This document shows, one piece after another, positions 7,948 to 16,778 of a stretch of DNA of 64,000 nucleotides. A program made the position numbers and the translations under genes. A model generated the notes under the pieces. It did no database searches. It had not been told where the DNA came from and was given only the letters and a program-made list of their open reading frames with translations. How positions within the stretch are numbered: position 1 is the stretch's first letter; each line of letters begins with the position of its first letter. The DNA lies in contig NZ_BSRQ01000022.1 in NCBI RefSeq assembly GCF_030268685.1, positions 1-64,000 on the forward strand, given 5' to 3'. This DNA is from Microtetraspora sp. NBRC 13810 (GTDB lineage: Bacteria > Actinomycetota > Actinomycetes > Streptosporangiales > Streptosporangiaceae).

Positions 7948-8922
7948 GTGACGGGTCAGGGCGAGGAGAACGCGGGGCGGGGCGAAGGGAACGAGCACCG
8001 CTTATCGGTCGGGGAGCAGGTCGTTGAGGTGGTGTTCGGCCTTCCTTTCGTCGTGGGGTCGACTCCGGTCCCGGCGAAGCTGAGGCCGCATGGAACAGCG
8101 CGCAGCCATGCCGGGGAGATCGCACCGGCCTTCGTACGTGGAGAAGGAGCGCGGAATTGTGACACCGACAAGGACCTCTGGGAGCTCCTCGTCGATCACG
8201 GCATCGACTACGACACGCCGTTCCGGAGCATCTGGGTGGAAGGCTTGGACGTCGAAGAGGTGGCACGGAGGCTGGGCGCCGATCCGACCAGTGCCCGGGC
8301 CTGCGGATGGCGGGAGATCATCACCGGCAGCTACACGGAGCACGGCGACGGCGTCATCTGGACCGGCCCGCAGGCACCGGGCTGGGTCCAGGTGATCCAA
8401 CTCGACGGGAACGACGCGTGGCGATGGCGGTCCTGGGCCGAGCTGACCCGGGACGGCGGGCGGCTGCTCTACCTCGGCTGGCCCCTGTACGAGCTGGAGG
8501 GGGTCGAAGACCTCGAATACGTGGTCGACGGCGAGGTCGTGACGACCCTGGTGGTCGGGGATCCGGAGGAGCGGGACGGCACTGATCCGGCCGCGTTGGA
8601 CGACTACCTGAACGGGCTGGCCTTCGAAGGCGACACGGCCGCGGCCGAGGTGACCTCGGCTCTACGCCTCATCGGCCGCGACCGTCAGGGCCAGGCGCTC
8701 ATCGCCCGGGGATACGATCTGGTGGCGCGTGCCTGCTCCGGTGCGGACAGCGCTGACGGTCAGGTGTCCGGCGCCGGTCGCGCGGGGGTGTGCGGCGGGG
8801 CGCCGGTGGGGAGTTGCGCGCCGATGCCGCGCAGGACGCGGTCCAGGCCGTGCCGGAACCGCTCCTCGGGGGTGAGAAGCGCGGTGCGGGATTCCAGCAC
8901 GGACCGGCTGAACAGGGGGTAG
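7948..8922 (+). CDS. DUF6461-like protein with unusual ends
   Basis: The frame is 324 codons from a GTG, but only about residues 72-270 look like real protein: DYDTPFRSIWVEGLDVEEVARRLGADP resembles DUF6461 proteins common in actinomycetes, followed by Trp-rich strands (WVQVIQLDGNDAWRWRSW) and an acidic region. The first ~70 residues have poor composition and no good ribosome-binding site. The last ~55 codons run antisense into the TetR gene for 163 bp, with no stop at the expected place near 8750. The natural stop may have been lost, or the ends may be mis-set. Function unknown. Confidence 0.55.
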   Translation: MTGQGEENAGRGEGNEHRLSVGEQVVEVVFGLPFVVGSTPVPAKLRPHGTARSHAGEIAPAFVRGEGARNCDTDKDLWELLVDHGIDYDTPFRSIWVEGLDVEEVARRLGADPTSARACGWREIITGSYTEHGDGVIWTGPQAPGWVQVIQLDGNDAWRWRSWAELTRDGGRLLYLGWPLYELEGVEDLEYVVDGEVVTTLVVGDPEERDGTDPAALDDYLNGLAFEGDTAAAEVTSALRLIGRDRQGQALIARGYDLVARACSGADSADGQVSGAGRAGVCGGAPVGSCAPMPRRTRSRPCRNRSSGVRSAVRDSSTDRLNRG

Positions 8923-9533
8923 GTGCCCGCCTCGACGACCTGCCGCACGTAGGGGCCGACGTAGTCGCGCCGCCAGCGTTCCGGGTCCAGGCCGGTACGG
9001 CGGGCCTCCTCCAGCCAGCCGATCTCGCGGCGGATGGCGCCGTGCACGTAGTCGTTCAGCATGCCGACGAGGCCGGTGATGTCGTCGATGCCGAGGCCAA
9101 GCCCGTCGAGCGCGCCGAGGGCGAACTCGTTCACCCGCAGGAGCTGGGGGCCCAGGGTGGGACGGCTGCCGATCAGGGGGACCAGCCAGGGGTGGCGCAG
9201 GCCGGTGACGCGGGTCTGGTGGGCGACGAGCGACAGGTCCGACCGCCAGCCGCCCCCCGGCCGATCGGGGAGTTCGACCTCGGCCATCACCATGTCGATC
9301 ATGAGGTCGAGCAGGTCGTCCCGTTTCGGCACGTAGACGTACAGCGACATGGCCCCGGTGCCCAGCTCGGCCGCGATCCGCCGCATCGTCGCGGCCTGCA
9401 CGCCCTCCGCGTCGGCGATCCGCACGGCGACCCCGGTGATCTGCTCGCGGCTGTAGCCGGGCCGCCGCCCGGGCCCCGAGCGCCTGACCCGCTCCGGCCG
9501 CATCCAGATGGTGATCATCTCGTCGTCGGACAT
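8760..9533 (-). CDS. TetR-family regulator
   Basis: A 257-residue repressor. The N-terminal helix-turn-helix is GVQAATMRRIAAELGTGAMSLYVYVPKRDDLLDLM, followed by a TetR_C-type ligand domain. The ATG at 9533 has AGGAGGG a few bases upstream. It is divergent from the SDR gene at 9614, with 80 bp between the starts holding two 5-3-5 palindromes, so it probably represses itself and the dehydrogenase. The stop lies 163 bp inside the end of the convergent DUF6461-like frame. Confidence 0.88.
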   Translation of the reverse strand: MSDDEMITIWMRPERVRRSGPGRRPGYSREQITGVAVRIADAEGVQAATMRRIAAELGTGAMSLYVYVPKRDDLLDLMIDMVMAEVELPDRPGGGWRSDLSLVAHQTRVTGLRHPWLVPLIGSRPTLGPQLLRVNEFALGALDGLGLGIDDITGLVGMLNDYVHGAIRREIGWLEEARRTGLDPERWRRDYVGPYVRQVVEAGTYPLFSRSVLESRTALLTPEERFRHGLDRVLRGIGAQLPTGAPPHTPARPAPDT

Positions 9534-9547
9534 CCGCCCTCCTCTTG

Positions 9548-9597
9548 CGTACATGGTACGGGAATGGCTATGTTCCGTTTCCAGTACGTTGTACGTA
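9548..9597. promoter_or_regulatory. Probable TetR operators
   Basis: Two palindromes of the same 5-3-5 form lie between divergent starts: CGTACATGGTACG (9548-9560) and TACGTTGTACGTA (9585-9597). Both have GTAC/ACGT half-sites and start 37 bp apart. They are the best candidates for binding by the TetR protein encoded on the left. Confidence 0.55.
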
Positions 9598-9613
9598 ATT
9601 GGAGGGTATGACC

Positions 9614-10363
9614 ATGGGCACGTTGACCGGCAAGACGGCACTGGTGACCGGTGCGAGCAGGGGGATCGGCCGGGCGATCGCGACCCGGCTCGCACAGGAC
9701 GGCGCCCGGGTCGCCGTGCACTACGGCGGCAACCACGCCGCGGCCGGGGACACGGTGTCGGCCATCGAGGCGGCGGGCGGGCGGGCCTTCGCGATCCAGG
9801 CCGAGCTGGGCGTGCCCGGCGACGCCGAGGCGCTGTGGAGCGCGTTCGACGCCCATGCCGACGGGCTGGACATCCTGGTCAACAACGCGGGCATCCTCGG
9901 CGACCAGGCGGAGATCGACGACGTCACCAGGGAGGGTTTCGAGCGGCTGCTCGCGGTCAACACCATCGCACCGCTCCTCATCACCCGCCTCGGCCTGGCG
10001 CGGCTCCGGGACGGGGGCCGGATCATCACGGTCGGCACCATGCTCACGCGCGGCCTGCCGATGCCGCGGACGATCGGCTACGCCATGTCCAAGGCGGCCC
10101 TGGACGTGCTCACCACGAGCCTCGCCAGGCAACTTGGCCCCCGGGGCATCACGGTCAACACGGTGGCGCCCGGGGTGATCGACACCGACATGCACGAGGG
10201 CCGGCTGACCGGCGACGCGCTGGCCTGGCTGTCCTCGCTGTCGGCGCTGAACCGGCTGGGCACGCCCGCCGACGTCGCCGGCGTGGTGGCCTTCCTCGCC
10301 TCGGAGGACAGCCGGTACATGACCGGGCACCGCCTGGACGTCTCGGGCGGGACGACCGGCTGA
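9614..10363 (+). CDS. Short-chain dehydrogenase/reductase (SDR)
   Basis: A 249-residue classical SDR. The cofactor loop is VTGASRGIGRAIA, NNAGIL is at the expected distance, and the catalytic Tyr-Lys is in IGYAMSKAALDVLT; the PGVIDTDM and final GHRLDVSGG segments are family-typical. The catalytic serine position is filled by the GTMLTRG stretch. The basis for choosing 9614 over the ATG at 9608 is the GGAGGG at 9601-9606, which is only one base from the first ATG. Probably controlled by the divergent TetR. Confidence 0.9.
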   Translation: MGTLTGKTALVTGASRGIGRAIATRLAQDGARVAVHYGGNHAAAGDTVSAIEAAGGRAFAIQAELGVPGDAEALWSAFDAHADGLDILVNNAGILGDQAEIDDVTREGFERLLAVNTIAPLLITRLGLARLRDGGRIITVGTMLTRGLPMPRTIGYAMSKAALDVLTTSLARQLGPRGITVNTVAPGVIDTDMHEGRLTGDALAWLSSLSALNRLGTPADVAGVVAFLASEDSRYMTGHRLDVSGGTTG

Positions 10364-10549
10364 CCGTGCGCCACCGGCCGGCCCGACACGCGATACCAGG
10401 CTGACGCTGTCAAGCCGCGTCCGGGCCGTCCGAGAGCCCCTCGATGGCCACCTTTTTGTGGGTACTTGTCCGCCGGGCCGGGGGGCTCGAAGCTTGGTCG
10501 TGGCGGCCGGAGGGCTCCCGGATCCGGGTGAGACGGGGAGGTCGATGCA

Positions 10550-10900
10550 TCAGGAGACCCGCTGAGGTCCCGCCAGTTTCTCCAGGCGGCGGTGGCCCCA
10601 GGCGGAGAGCGGCTCCAGCGCCTCGGACAGTTCACGTCCGAACGCGGTGAGGGAGTACACGGTCTTCAGCGGGCGCACCTCGTGCACCTCCCGGTGGACG
10701 AGCCCGTCGGCCTCCATCTCCCGGAGTGTCTGGGTCAGCACCTTCTCGGTGAGACCCGGAAGGAGCCTGCGCAGCTCCCCGGGACGGTGCGGACGGGTTT
10801 CCAGGAGCCAGAGCAGGATCGTCTTCCACTTGCCGTCGATCACGGCGATCGCGGCGGTCACTCCGCAGACGTTGGGGTCCTCGGCACGGCTGCGCGTCAT
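10550..10900 (-). CDS. HxlR-family regulator
   Basis: A 116-residue HxlR-type winged helix protein: CGVTAAIAVIDGKWKTILLWLL is the family opening, with the expected early Cys, then LLPGLTEKVLTQTLREMEADGLVHREV and YSLTAFGRELSEALEPL. These regulators often sense electrophiles or redox state through the N-terminal cysteine. It is divergent from the imine-reductase-like gene with 44 bp between the starts, so it is that gene's likely regulator. Confidence 0.9.
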   Translation of the reverse strand: MTRSRAEDPNVCGVTAAIAVIDGKWKTILLWLLETRPHRPGELRRLLPGLTEKVLTQTLREMEADGLVHREVHEVRPLKTVYSLTAFGRELSEALEPLSAWGHRRLEKLAGPQRVS

Positions 10901-10944
10901 CTTTCCCCCTTGTTGTACGCCGACATTCCCACAGGAGTTCCATC

Positions 10945-11832
10945 ATGACCTCGCACGTCGAACAGTCTGCCGTCACCGTGCTCGGCCTCGGGCCGATGGG
11001 CCGCGCGCTGGCCGGCGCCTTCCTGGACGCCGGCCTGCGGACCACGGTGTGGAACCGGACCCCCGGCAGGGACCGGGAGCTGGTCGAGCGGGGTGCGATC
11101 AGCGCCCCGTCGCCCGAGGCGGCGGTCGCGGCCGGCGCGCTGACCGTGGTCTGCGTGGTGAACTACGACGCGGCCGACGCCGTCCTGCGCCGCGGCGCGG
11201 TCGCCGACGCGCTCAAGGGCCGCACCGTCGTGAACCTGACCGCCGACACCCCCGAGCGGGCCAGGGACACCGCCGCCTGGGCCGCCGGCCACGGCGTCGG
11301 GTACCTGGACGGCGCGATCATGACGCCGACCACGACGATCGGCACGCCGGCCGCCGTGTTCCTGCACTGCGGTCCCGAAGAGCTGTACCAGGAGCACCGG
11401 CCGGTGCTGGACGCCCTGGGCGGCGCGCACACCCATCTCGGCGCGGACATCGGCCGGGCGGCGGCCTACGACATCGCATTGCTCGACGTCTTCTGGACCG
11501 CGATGGCGGGCTTCGGGCACGCGCTGGCAGTGGCGCGGGCCGAGGGGATCAGCGCCGGGGAGCTGGCGCCGTTCGCCGCCGGCATCGGCGCGATCCTGCC
11601 GCCGCTCTTCGAGGCGCTGGCGAAGGATGTGGACAACGGCACGTACTCCGGTGAGGGCAACCCGATCACCTCGGCGGCCTCGTCCATGGCCCACATCGTG
11701 CACGCCTCCGAGGCCCACGGGATCGACGCGGGCGTGATGCGGGCGGCCGAGGGCCTGGCGCGCCGCGTCATCGGACAGGGCCACGGCACCGACGGGTTCC
11801 TCCGGATCGTCGAGATCCTCAACCCCCGCTGA
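10945..11832 (+). CDS. Imine reductase-like NADPH oxidoreductase
   Basis: A 295-residue protein of the beta-hydroxyacid dehydrogenase superfamily, with the Rossmann loop VLGLGPMGRALAGAFLDAG and WNRTPGRDRELVERGA. The dimer-forming helical half with YDIALLDVFWTAMAGFGHALA resembles imine reductases more than 3-hydroxyisobutyrate dehydrogenases, and the usual active-site lysine of the latter is absent. Its substrate is probably a cyclic imine or other C=N compound. ACAGGAG lies nine bases before the ATG. Regulated, by position, by the divergent HxlR protein. The subfamily call is by eye. Confidence 0.8.
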   Translation: MTSHVEQSAVTVLGLGPMGRALAGAFLDAGLRTTVWNRTPGRDRELVERGAISAPSPEAAVAAGALTVVCVVNYDAADAVLRRGAVADALKGRTVVNLTADTPERARDTAAWAAGHGVGYLDGAIMTPTTTIGTPAAVFLHCGPEELYQEHRPVLDALGGAHTHLGADIGRAAAYDIALLDVFWTAMAGFGHALAVARAEGISAGELAPFAAGIGAILPPLFEALAKDVDNGTYSGEGNPITSAASSMAHIVHASEAHGIDAGVMRAAEGLARRVIGQGHGTDGFLRIVEILNPR

Positions 11833-11838
11833 GTGACC

Positions 11839-11878
11839 CGCCGCGGGCGCGGACCGGCCCGGTACGGCTCCCGCGGCG
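11839..11878 (+). terminator. Hairpin after imine reductase gene
   Basis: A perfect 9-bp stem CGCCGCGGG (11839-11847) / CCCGCGGCG (11870-11878) with a 22-base GC-rich loop, seven bases after the stop, followed by a T-containing stretch (CCCCTTTTGTT). Consistent with an intrinsic terminator, though the loop is long. Confidence 0.5.
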
Positions 11879-11909
11879 TGCGAAACCCCTTTTGTTCTAG
11901 AGTTCCCGC

Positions 11910-12377
11910 ATGACGTCCACGCTCCGCCTGGCGGAGGTCACCGCCGCCAACTTCGACACCGCGATCGGCCTGAAGGTGCGCCCCGACCAGGAACACCTGG
12001 TCGCGCCGGTGGTCAAGTCCCTCGCCGAGGCGTACGTCCATCCAGGTGTCGCCTGGCCCCGTCTGATCTTCGACGGGGCCAGGCCCGTCGGTTTCCTCAT
12101 GGCCTTCTTCGACGTCGACTTCGCCGGTGACGGCAGCGGCGACCGCCGTTCGGGCCTGTGGCGTCTCAACATCGCGGCCGGCGAGCAGGGGCGCGGCTAC
12201 GGCCGGTTCGCGGTCGAGTCGGTGGCCGCCGAGATCCGCCGCCGGGGCGGCACCCGGCTGACCGTCACCTGGCATCCGGGCGAGGACGGCCCCGAACGGT
12301 TCTACCTGCGGCTCGGGTTCCGGCCGACCGGGGAGTTCAGCGGAGGTCAGAAGGTGGGCGAGCTGGAGCTGGGTTAG
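11910..12377 (+). CDS. GNAT N-acetyltransferase
   Basis: A 155-residue single GNAT domain. The acetyl-CoA binding loop is GEQGRGYGRFAV and the C-terminal strand pair is FYLRLGFRPTGEF. The opening (VRPDQEHLVAPVVKSLAEAYVHPG) resembles diamine/spermidine acetyltransferases. It should acetylate a small amine in the cytoplasm. The stop overlaps the stop of the convergent MFS gene by four bases. Confidence 0.85.
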   Translation: MTSTLRLAEVTAANFDTAIGLKVRPDQEHLVAPVVKSLAEAYVHPGVAWPRLIFDGARPVGFLMAFFDVDFAGDGSGDRRSGLWRLNIAAGEQGRGYGRFAVESVAAEIRRRGGTRLTVTWHPGEDGPERFYLRLGFRPTGEFSGGQKVGELELG

Positions 12378-13540
12378 GCGGGTTCCGCCGTTCCCCCGTC
12401 GCCCGGCACCCGGCGCAGCCGGCGGATCGGCCGGATGAGCAGCAGCGCGACGCAGACGGCGGCGGTGACGCCGGTCGAGACGAACAGCAGGTGCCCGGGT
12501 TCGACGACCGAGGAGACCGGCCCGACGAGGGCCTGGCCCACGGCCGCGCCGGAGACCGAGCCCGCGACCTCGTAGGCGGTCACCCGGTTGAGGACGTCCG
12601 GGGCCACCTGGGTCTGGACGCTCGTCGCCCACATCACCGACCAGAAGGCCCAGAACGCGCCGCCGGCCAGGTGGCCCGCCATCAGCAGGGGAAGCGGAAG
12701 CTCCAGGGCGACCGCCAGCGGGATGCAGGTGAAGCCGGTCAGCGCGACCGCGCCCCCGGCCAGGGGACGGACCGGGCGGAACCGGATCGCGACCAGGCCG
12801 CCGACCACGGTGCCGGCGCCGAGGGCGGCCATCACCCAGCCGTAGGCGGCGTCGCCCAGCCGTTCGCCGATCAGCCGGGAGGCGAGCGGGACGTAGGGGC
12901 CGAAGACGAGCATGCTGAAGAAGACCCAGACCAGGATCACCGACCACATCCAGTTCCGGGCGCGGAACTCCGCCCAGCCGCGTCGCAGGTCGCGCAGGAC
13001 CGTCGAGGGTTCCCTGGCCCGGACGGCGGGGGCGACCCTGATCAGGGCCAGGCACAGGCCGCTGAGCAGGAAGATGCCCGCGTCGATCGCGTAGACGGTG
13101 CCCGCGCCGGTCAGCGCCGTCAGCAGGCCGGCCAGCACCGGGCCGCCGAGCTGGGTGGCCGCGTCGGCGATCTTGAGGGTGCCGTTGGCCCGCTGGGGGT
13201 CCTTCGCGACCAGCGGGACCATGCCGTTGACGCCGGGCTGGAACATCGCGGCGGCCGTGCCGGACAGCGCGGAGGCGGCCAGCAGCAGCCACAGCGGCGG
13301 GGTCCCGGTGAAGAACGCGACGGCGAGCACGCCCTGGGCGACGATCCGCACCAGGTCCGCGCCGACCATCATGGCGCGTGCGCCGACCCGGTCCGCGAAG
13401 ACCCCGCCGAACAGGACGAACAGCACGAAGGGCGCGGTCCAGCTGGCGAGAACGTACCCCACGCCCGACACGCCGTAGACGGCTCCGACCGCCAGCGCCG
13501 AGGCGACCGGCATCATGGCGTCGCCCAGCAGCGACACCAC
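12374..13540 (-). CDS. MFS transporter (EntS-like), start codon missing
   Basis: The reading frame from the GTG at 13540 gives 388 residues with about 11-12 membrane helices; LTALTGAGTVYAIDAGIFLL and the FRDxxEGW-like central loop (VLRDLRRGWAEFRARNW) match the MFS_3/EntS exporter family. However, the frame continues upstream to a TAA at 13597 with TFWTRDFSLYFAARVVSLLG, which is clearly the conserved first helix, and no ATG, GTG or TTG occurs there. A good N-terminus (MTTALDRK, ATG at 13617) exists one frame away. Either a one-base frameshift inactivated the gene, or the assembly has an indel around 13570-13597. Confidence 0.75.
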   Translation of the reverse strand: MVSLLGDAMMPVASALAVGAVYGVSGVGYVLASWTAPFVLFVLFGGVFADRVGARAMMVGADLVRIVAQGVLAVAFFTGTPPLWLLLAASALSGTAAAMFQPGVNGMVPLVAKDPQRANGTLKIADAATQLGGPVLAGLLTALTGAGTVYAIDAGIFLLSGLCLALIRVAPAVRAREPSTVLRDLRRGWAEFRARNWMWSVILVWVFFSMLVFGPYVPLASRLIGERLGDAAYGWVMAALGAGTVVGGLVAIRFRPVRPLAGGAVALTGFTCIPLAVALELPLPLLMAGHLAGGAFWAFWSVMWATSVQTQVAPDVLNRVTAYEVAGSVSGAAVGQALVGPVSSVVEPGHLLFVSTGVTAAVCVALLLIRPIRRLRRVPGDGGTAEPA

Positions 13541-13632
13541 CCGGGCCGCGAAGTAGAGCGAGAAGTCCCTGGTCCAGAAGGTGGCGGGGAAGGTTTACGA
13601 TCAAGGGCAGTGGTCATGTGACGTACTCCATG

Positions 13633-13704
13633 ATGAGGGTGCGCGGCGGCTTCCACGACGCGCTCAGCACCACCCCGGCCGCGTACCGGCGCTCGTTCCG
13701 CTGA
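13633..13704 (+). pseudogene. AraC regulator C-terminal stub
   Basis: The 23 codons ending at a TGA at 13704 read GFHDALSTTPAAYRRSFR, the standard end of an AraC/XylS DNA-binding domain (FxxALGxxPxxYRRxFR). No upstream part of the domain remains; the sequence before it is the 5' end of the divergent, frameshifted MFS gene. It is therefore a leftover of a deleted or rearranged regulator. Confidence 0.65.
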
Positions 13705-13846
13705 CCGCCCCGCCGTCCCGCCGCCGGGTCCGGCCGGGGCCCGTCAGGCCGGGAAGCCGGGATACCGCCGGACGCCTGACGTCCCGGTTCCCACCGGCGG
13801 CAAAAGCCGTGGCCCGCGGCGATCCCCCTCCGGTAGCTTGCTCCGC
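13705..13846. other. Intergenic, no gene seen
   Basis: Together with the AraC stub and the MFS start region, this fills the space between 13541 and 13846. It is GC-rich with no convincing coding frame or hairpin; it must hold the promoter of the S66 peptidase gene. Confidence 0.4.
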
Positions 13847-14884
13847 ATGCTGGCGTACCCCGACAAACCGAAGCCCGGCGGGCGGGTGGCCGTCCTGTCG
13901 CCCGGTTCCGCGCTGCCCGCGATCTTCCCCGCGCCGTACGAGCTGGGGCTCACCCGGCTCCGCGAAGAGTTCGGACTCGTGCCGGTCGAGTATCCGACCA
14001 CCCGTGAGTTCGGCGCGTCGCCGGCCGCGCGGGCCGCCGACGTCAACGCCGCGTTCGCCGACCCGTCGATCAGCGCCGTGCTGACCTCCATCGGCGGCGA
14101 GGACCAGATCAAGGTGCTGCGGCACCTCGACCCGGATGTCCTGCGCGCCCATCCGAAGCCGTTCTTCGGCCTCAGCGACAACACGAACCTGTGCAACTAC
14201 CTGTGGAACCTCGGCGTCGTGTCGTACTACGGCGGCACGATCATGACGGTCTTCGGCCGTGGCGGCGCGATGCACCCGCAGTCCGCCGAGGCGGTGCGGG
14301 CCGCCCTGTTCACCCATGACGAGTACGACCTGCGCCCCGCCGAGTCGTTCACCGACATCGACCGGGACTGGAACGAACCGGCCCTCCTGGAGAGCGAGCC
14401 GGACATGCTTCCCGGCGAGGGCTGGCAGTGGCACGGCCCGGGGCACGCCGTGTCGGGCCGGTCGTGGGGCGGCTGCCTGGAGATCGTCGACTGGAACCTG
14501 CGGGCCGGCATCCACATCCGGGAGCCCGCGGCCTACGACGGCTGCGTGCTGTTCCTGGAGACCTCCGAGAGTCTCCCCGACGCCGCCTACGTGTACCAGG
14601 TGCTCGTGGGCATGGGCGAGCGCGGCTTGCTGGAGCGGTTCGGCGCCGCGATCATCGGCCGGCCCAAGGCGTGGGCGCTGCACGACCGGCTCTCGCCGGA
14701 GCGGAAGGCCGCGTTCGTCGCCGCCCAGCGGGATGCCGTCCTGAGGGCCTTCGGCGAGTACAACCCGGGCATCCCGCTGGTCCTCAACGTGGACATCGGG
14801 CACACGGACCCGCAGCTCGTCGTCCCGTACGGCGGCACGGTCACCGTCGACCCCGCCGCCGGCCGGATCACCGTGCGGTACTGA
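13847..14884 (+). CDS. S66-family peptidase (LD-carboxypeptidase/MccF-like)
   Basis: A 345-residue serine peptidase of family S66. The nucleophile is in FFGLSDNTNL (near residue 110), the Glu is in WGGCLEIVDW (near 212) and the His is in VDIGHTDPQL (near 322), a Ser-Glu-His triad. The longer S66 form with SYYGGTIMTVFG and LFLETSES resembles MccF, which cleaves microcin C7-type acyl-sulfamoyl adenylates and confers immunity, as well as cell-wall LD-carboxypeptidases. No signal peptide, so cytoplasmic. The ATG at 13847 was chosen over an in-frame TTG three codons earlier; the ribosome-binding site is weak. Confidence 0.88.
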   Translation: MLAYPDKPKPGGRVAVLSPGSALPAIFPAPYELGLTRLREEFGLVPVEYPTTREFGASPAARAADVNAAFADPSISAVLTSIGGEDQIKVLRHLDPDVLRAHPKPFFGLSDNTNLCNYLWNLGVVSYYGGTIMTVFGRGGAMHPQSAEAVRAALFTHDEYDLRPAESFTDIDRDWNEPALLESEPDMLPGEGWQWHGPGHAVSGRSWGGCLEIVDWNLRAGIHIREPAAYDGCVLFLETSESLPDAAYVYQVLVGMGERGLLERFGAAIIGRPKAWALHDRLSPERKAAFVAAQRDAVLRAFGEYNPGIPLVLNVDIGHTDPQLVVPYGGTVTVDPAAGRITVRY

Positions 14885-15193
14885 CGCCGCCGCCCGGGAC
14901 CTGCCGCCGGATCGACGGGCCGAGGCGGGCCGGTCGGCGTGTGACGGGACTCACCGCGGCACGGCCGGGGCCGCGGCCCGGCACGGTCCTGCGTGCCCTC
15001 CTGCTCCACCTGTTCCGTGCCCGCCCGTCGAAAAACGCCCGAATTCGCCGCGATATCCCGGCGGGTGTCAACGAAATATCCGACCATGAGGATCCGGCCG
15101 CGGGGACGCGTCAATCCGGCCGGAACGAAAAGTCCGGTGACCGGCGGGTGTCTCCCCGGTGTGAATGCCTCCGAGCCGAGGAGAAAAGAGACC
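14885..15193. other. Intergenic, no gene seen
   Basis: The 309 bases between the peptidase stop and the MFS start hold no credible gene. The 3' part is less GC-rich around 15040-15090 and includes GAAATATCC; GGAG at 15178-15181 serves as the ribosome-binding site of the next gene. Confidence 0.4.
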
Positions 15194-16513
15194 ATGTCAG
15201 CCCCCGACGCCGGCACCGGAGCGGCGACGCAGAAGTCCGGCGCGTTTCATGTGTTACGCGGCAACCCGGGATTCCTCGCCCTGTGGTCGTCCCGGGTGAT
15301 CTCGGTCGGCGGCGACGCGCTCAGCCTCGTCGCGCTGATGCTCTACGTCGCCGACTCCACCGGCCAGGCGATCGCGGTCTCGCTGCTCCTGCTCACCGGG
15401 GAGTTCATCCCCTCACTCCTCAGTCCGGTCGCGGGCGCGATCAGCGACCGTTTCGACCTCAAGCGCGTGATGATCGCATGTGAGCTGGCCCAGGGCGTGA
15501 TCCTGCTGCTCATCGCGCTGGCGCTGCCGCCGCTGCCCCTGCTGCTGGCGCTGGTGGGGCTGCGCGCGATCGCCGGGCAGATCTTCCTCCCGGCCTCACG
15601 GGCGGCCATCCCCGGCCTGGTGCCGGACCGGAACCTGGAGACCGCGAACTCCACGCTCGGGTTCGGCACCAACGCGGCCGAGGCCCTCGGGCCCCTGGTC
15701 GCGGCCGCGCTGTTCCCGTTCATCGGCATCCGTGGCGTGCTGCTGGTGGACGCCGTCACCTTCCTGCTGGCCGGGTTGCTGCTGGTCAGGCTGCGGTCGC
15801 TGCCGCCGGTGCCGCCGGCGGGGAGGCGGCCCTCCCTGCTGAGGGAGGCGAGATCCGGATTGGGGTACATCTGGTCCACCCGGGTGGTCCGGATCATCGC
15901 CCTGGGCTTCTGCGCCAACGTCGCCTTCAACGGGGTGGACGACGTCGCCCTGGTGCTGCTGGCCACGGACACCTTCGAGGCCGGGGACTCGGCGGTCGGC
16001 CTGCTGCTGGGCGCCGTGGGCATCGGACTGCTCTTCGGGTACGCGCTGACGGCCCGCCACGGCACCCGGGTGTCGCTGGCCACCCTGCTGATCGCCGGCT
16101 TCGCGGTGAGCAGCGTGGGCAACCTGCTCACCGGTCTGACCTGGGCCGTCGCCGCGGCGTTCACCGCGCAGTTCGTCCGCGGCCTGGGCGTCGCGGCCAT
16201 GGACGTGGCGACGAACACCATGCTGCAGCGCTTCGTCCCGGCGGGCATGCTCGGCCGGGTCTTCGGCAACCTCTACGGCGCCGTCGGCATGGCCGCGGCG
16301 CTGTCCTACATCGCCGGTGGTCTCCTGCTGGACGCCACCTCCGCGCCGGCGACGTTCGTCATCGCCGGTGCCGGCGGCACGCTGGCCACCGTGATCGTCG
16401 CCATGATCCTGCCGGGAGTGCTGCGCCGCCATCCCCCGGCGCGCACCACGGCGGGCACCGACGACGCGGGCGAGGCGGGCGACGAGGCCGCGGCGGGCGA
16501 GGTCAGGGAGTGA
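15194..16513 (+). CDS. MFS transporter, EntS/MFS_3 type
   Basis: A 439-residue exporter with about 12 helices. NPGFLALWSSRVISVGGDALSLVAL is the family first helix, AISDRFDLKRVMI is the helix 2-3 loop with the conserved D-R pattern, and MLGRVFGNLYGAVGM is the late-loop motif. Similar to macrolide/siderophore exporters of the Mef/EntS group; substrate unknown. GAGGAG lies about ten bases before the ATG. The last ~30 residues are an acidic Ala/Gly-rich tail. It stands alone on its strand, with 265 noncoding bases after it. Confidence 0.88.
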   Translation: MSAPDAGTGAATQKSGAFHVLRGNPGFLALWSSRVISVGGDALSLVALMLYVADSTGQAIAVSLLLLTGEFIPSLLSPVAGAISDRFDLKRVMIACELAQGVILLLIALALPPLPLLLALVGLRAIAGQIFLPASRAAIPGLVPDRNLETANSTLGFGTNAAEALGPLVAAALFPFIGIRGVLLVDAVTFLLAGLLLVRLRSLPPVPPAGRRPSLLREARSGLGYIWSTRVVRIIALGFCANVAFNGVDDVALVLLATDTFEAGDSAVGLLLGAVGIGLLFGYALTARHGTRVSLATLLIAGFAVSSVGNLLTGLTWAVAAAFTAQFVRGLGVAAMDVATNTMLQRFVPAGMLGRVFGNLYGAVGMAAALSYIAGGLLLDATSAPATFVIAGAGGTLATVIVAMILPGVLRRHPPARTTAGTDDAGEAGDEAAAGEVRE

Positions 16514-16778
16514 GGGCCGGCCCCGCCCGGAAAATCGACCTCACGAAGTAATCACGAAACGTCGATCAGCCGCCCAGAATTCATGACGAATATTTTCCCG
16601 GTGAATTCCCGGCCACCTCACGTCACAGATCCGTAAGGGTCGGCGAATGCCCGTCGTTGTAACGTCGCAACGTGATTGAACGTCTCGACATGAACAGCCG
16701 TTCTCCGGAATTGCCGGGCGCAGGGCGGGAGTGCGGCGGCCCCGGTTCCTCCGCCATGGGATCGGCCGGGGGCGCGGC

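Noticed and set aside
10364-10549. Stretch between convergent SDR and HxlR genes considered for a small gene
   Set aside because: The only open frames are short, Arg/Pro/Gly-rich and without a ribosome-binding site.
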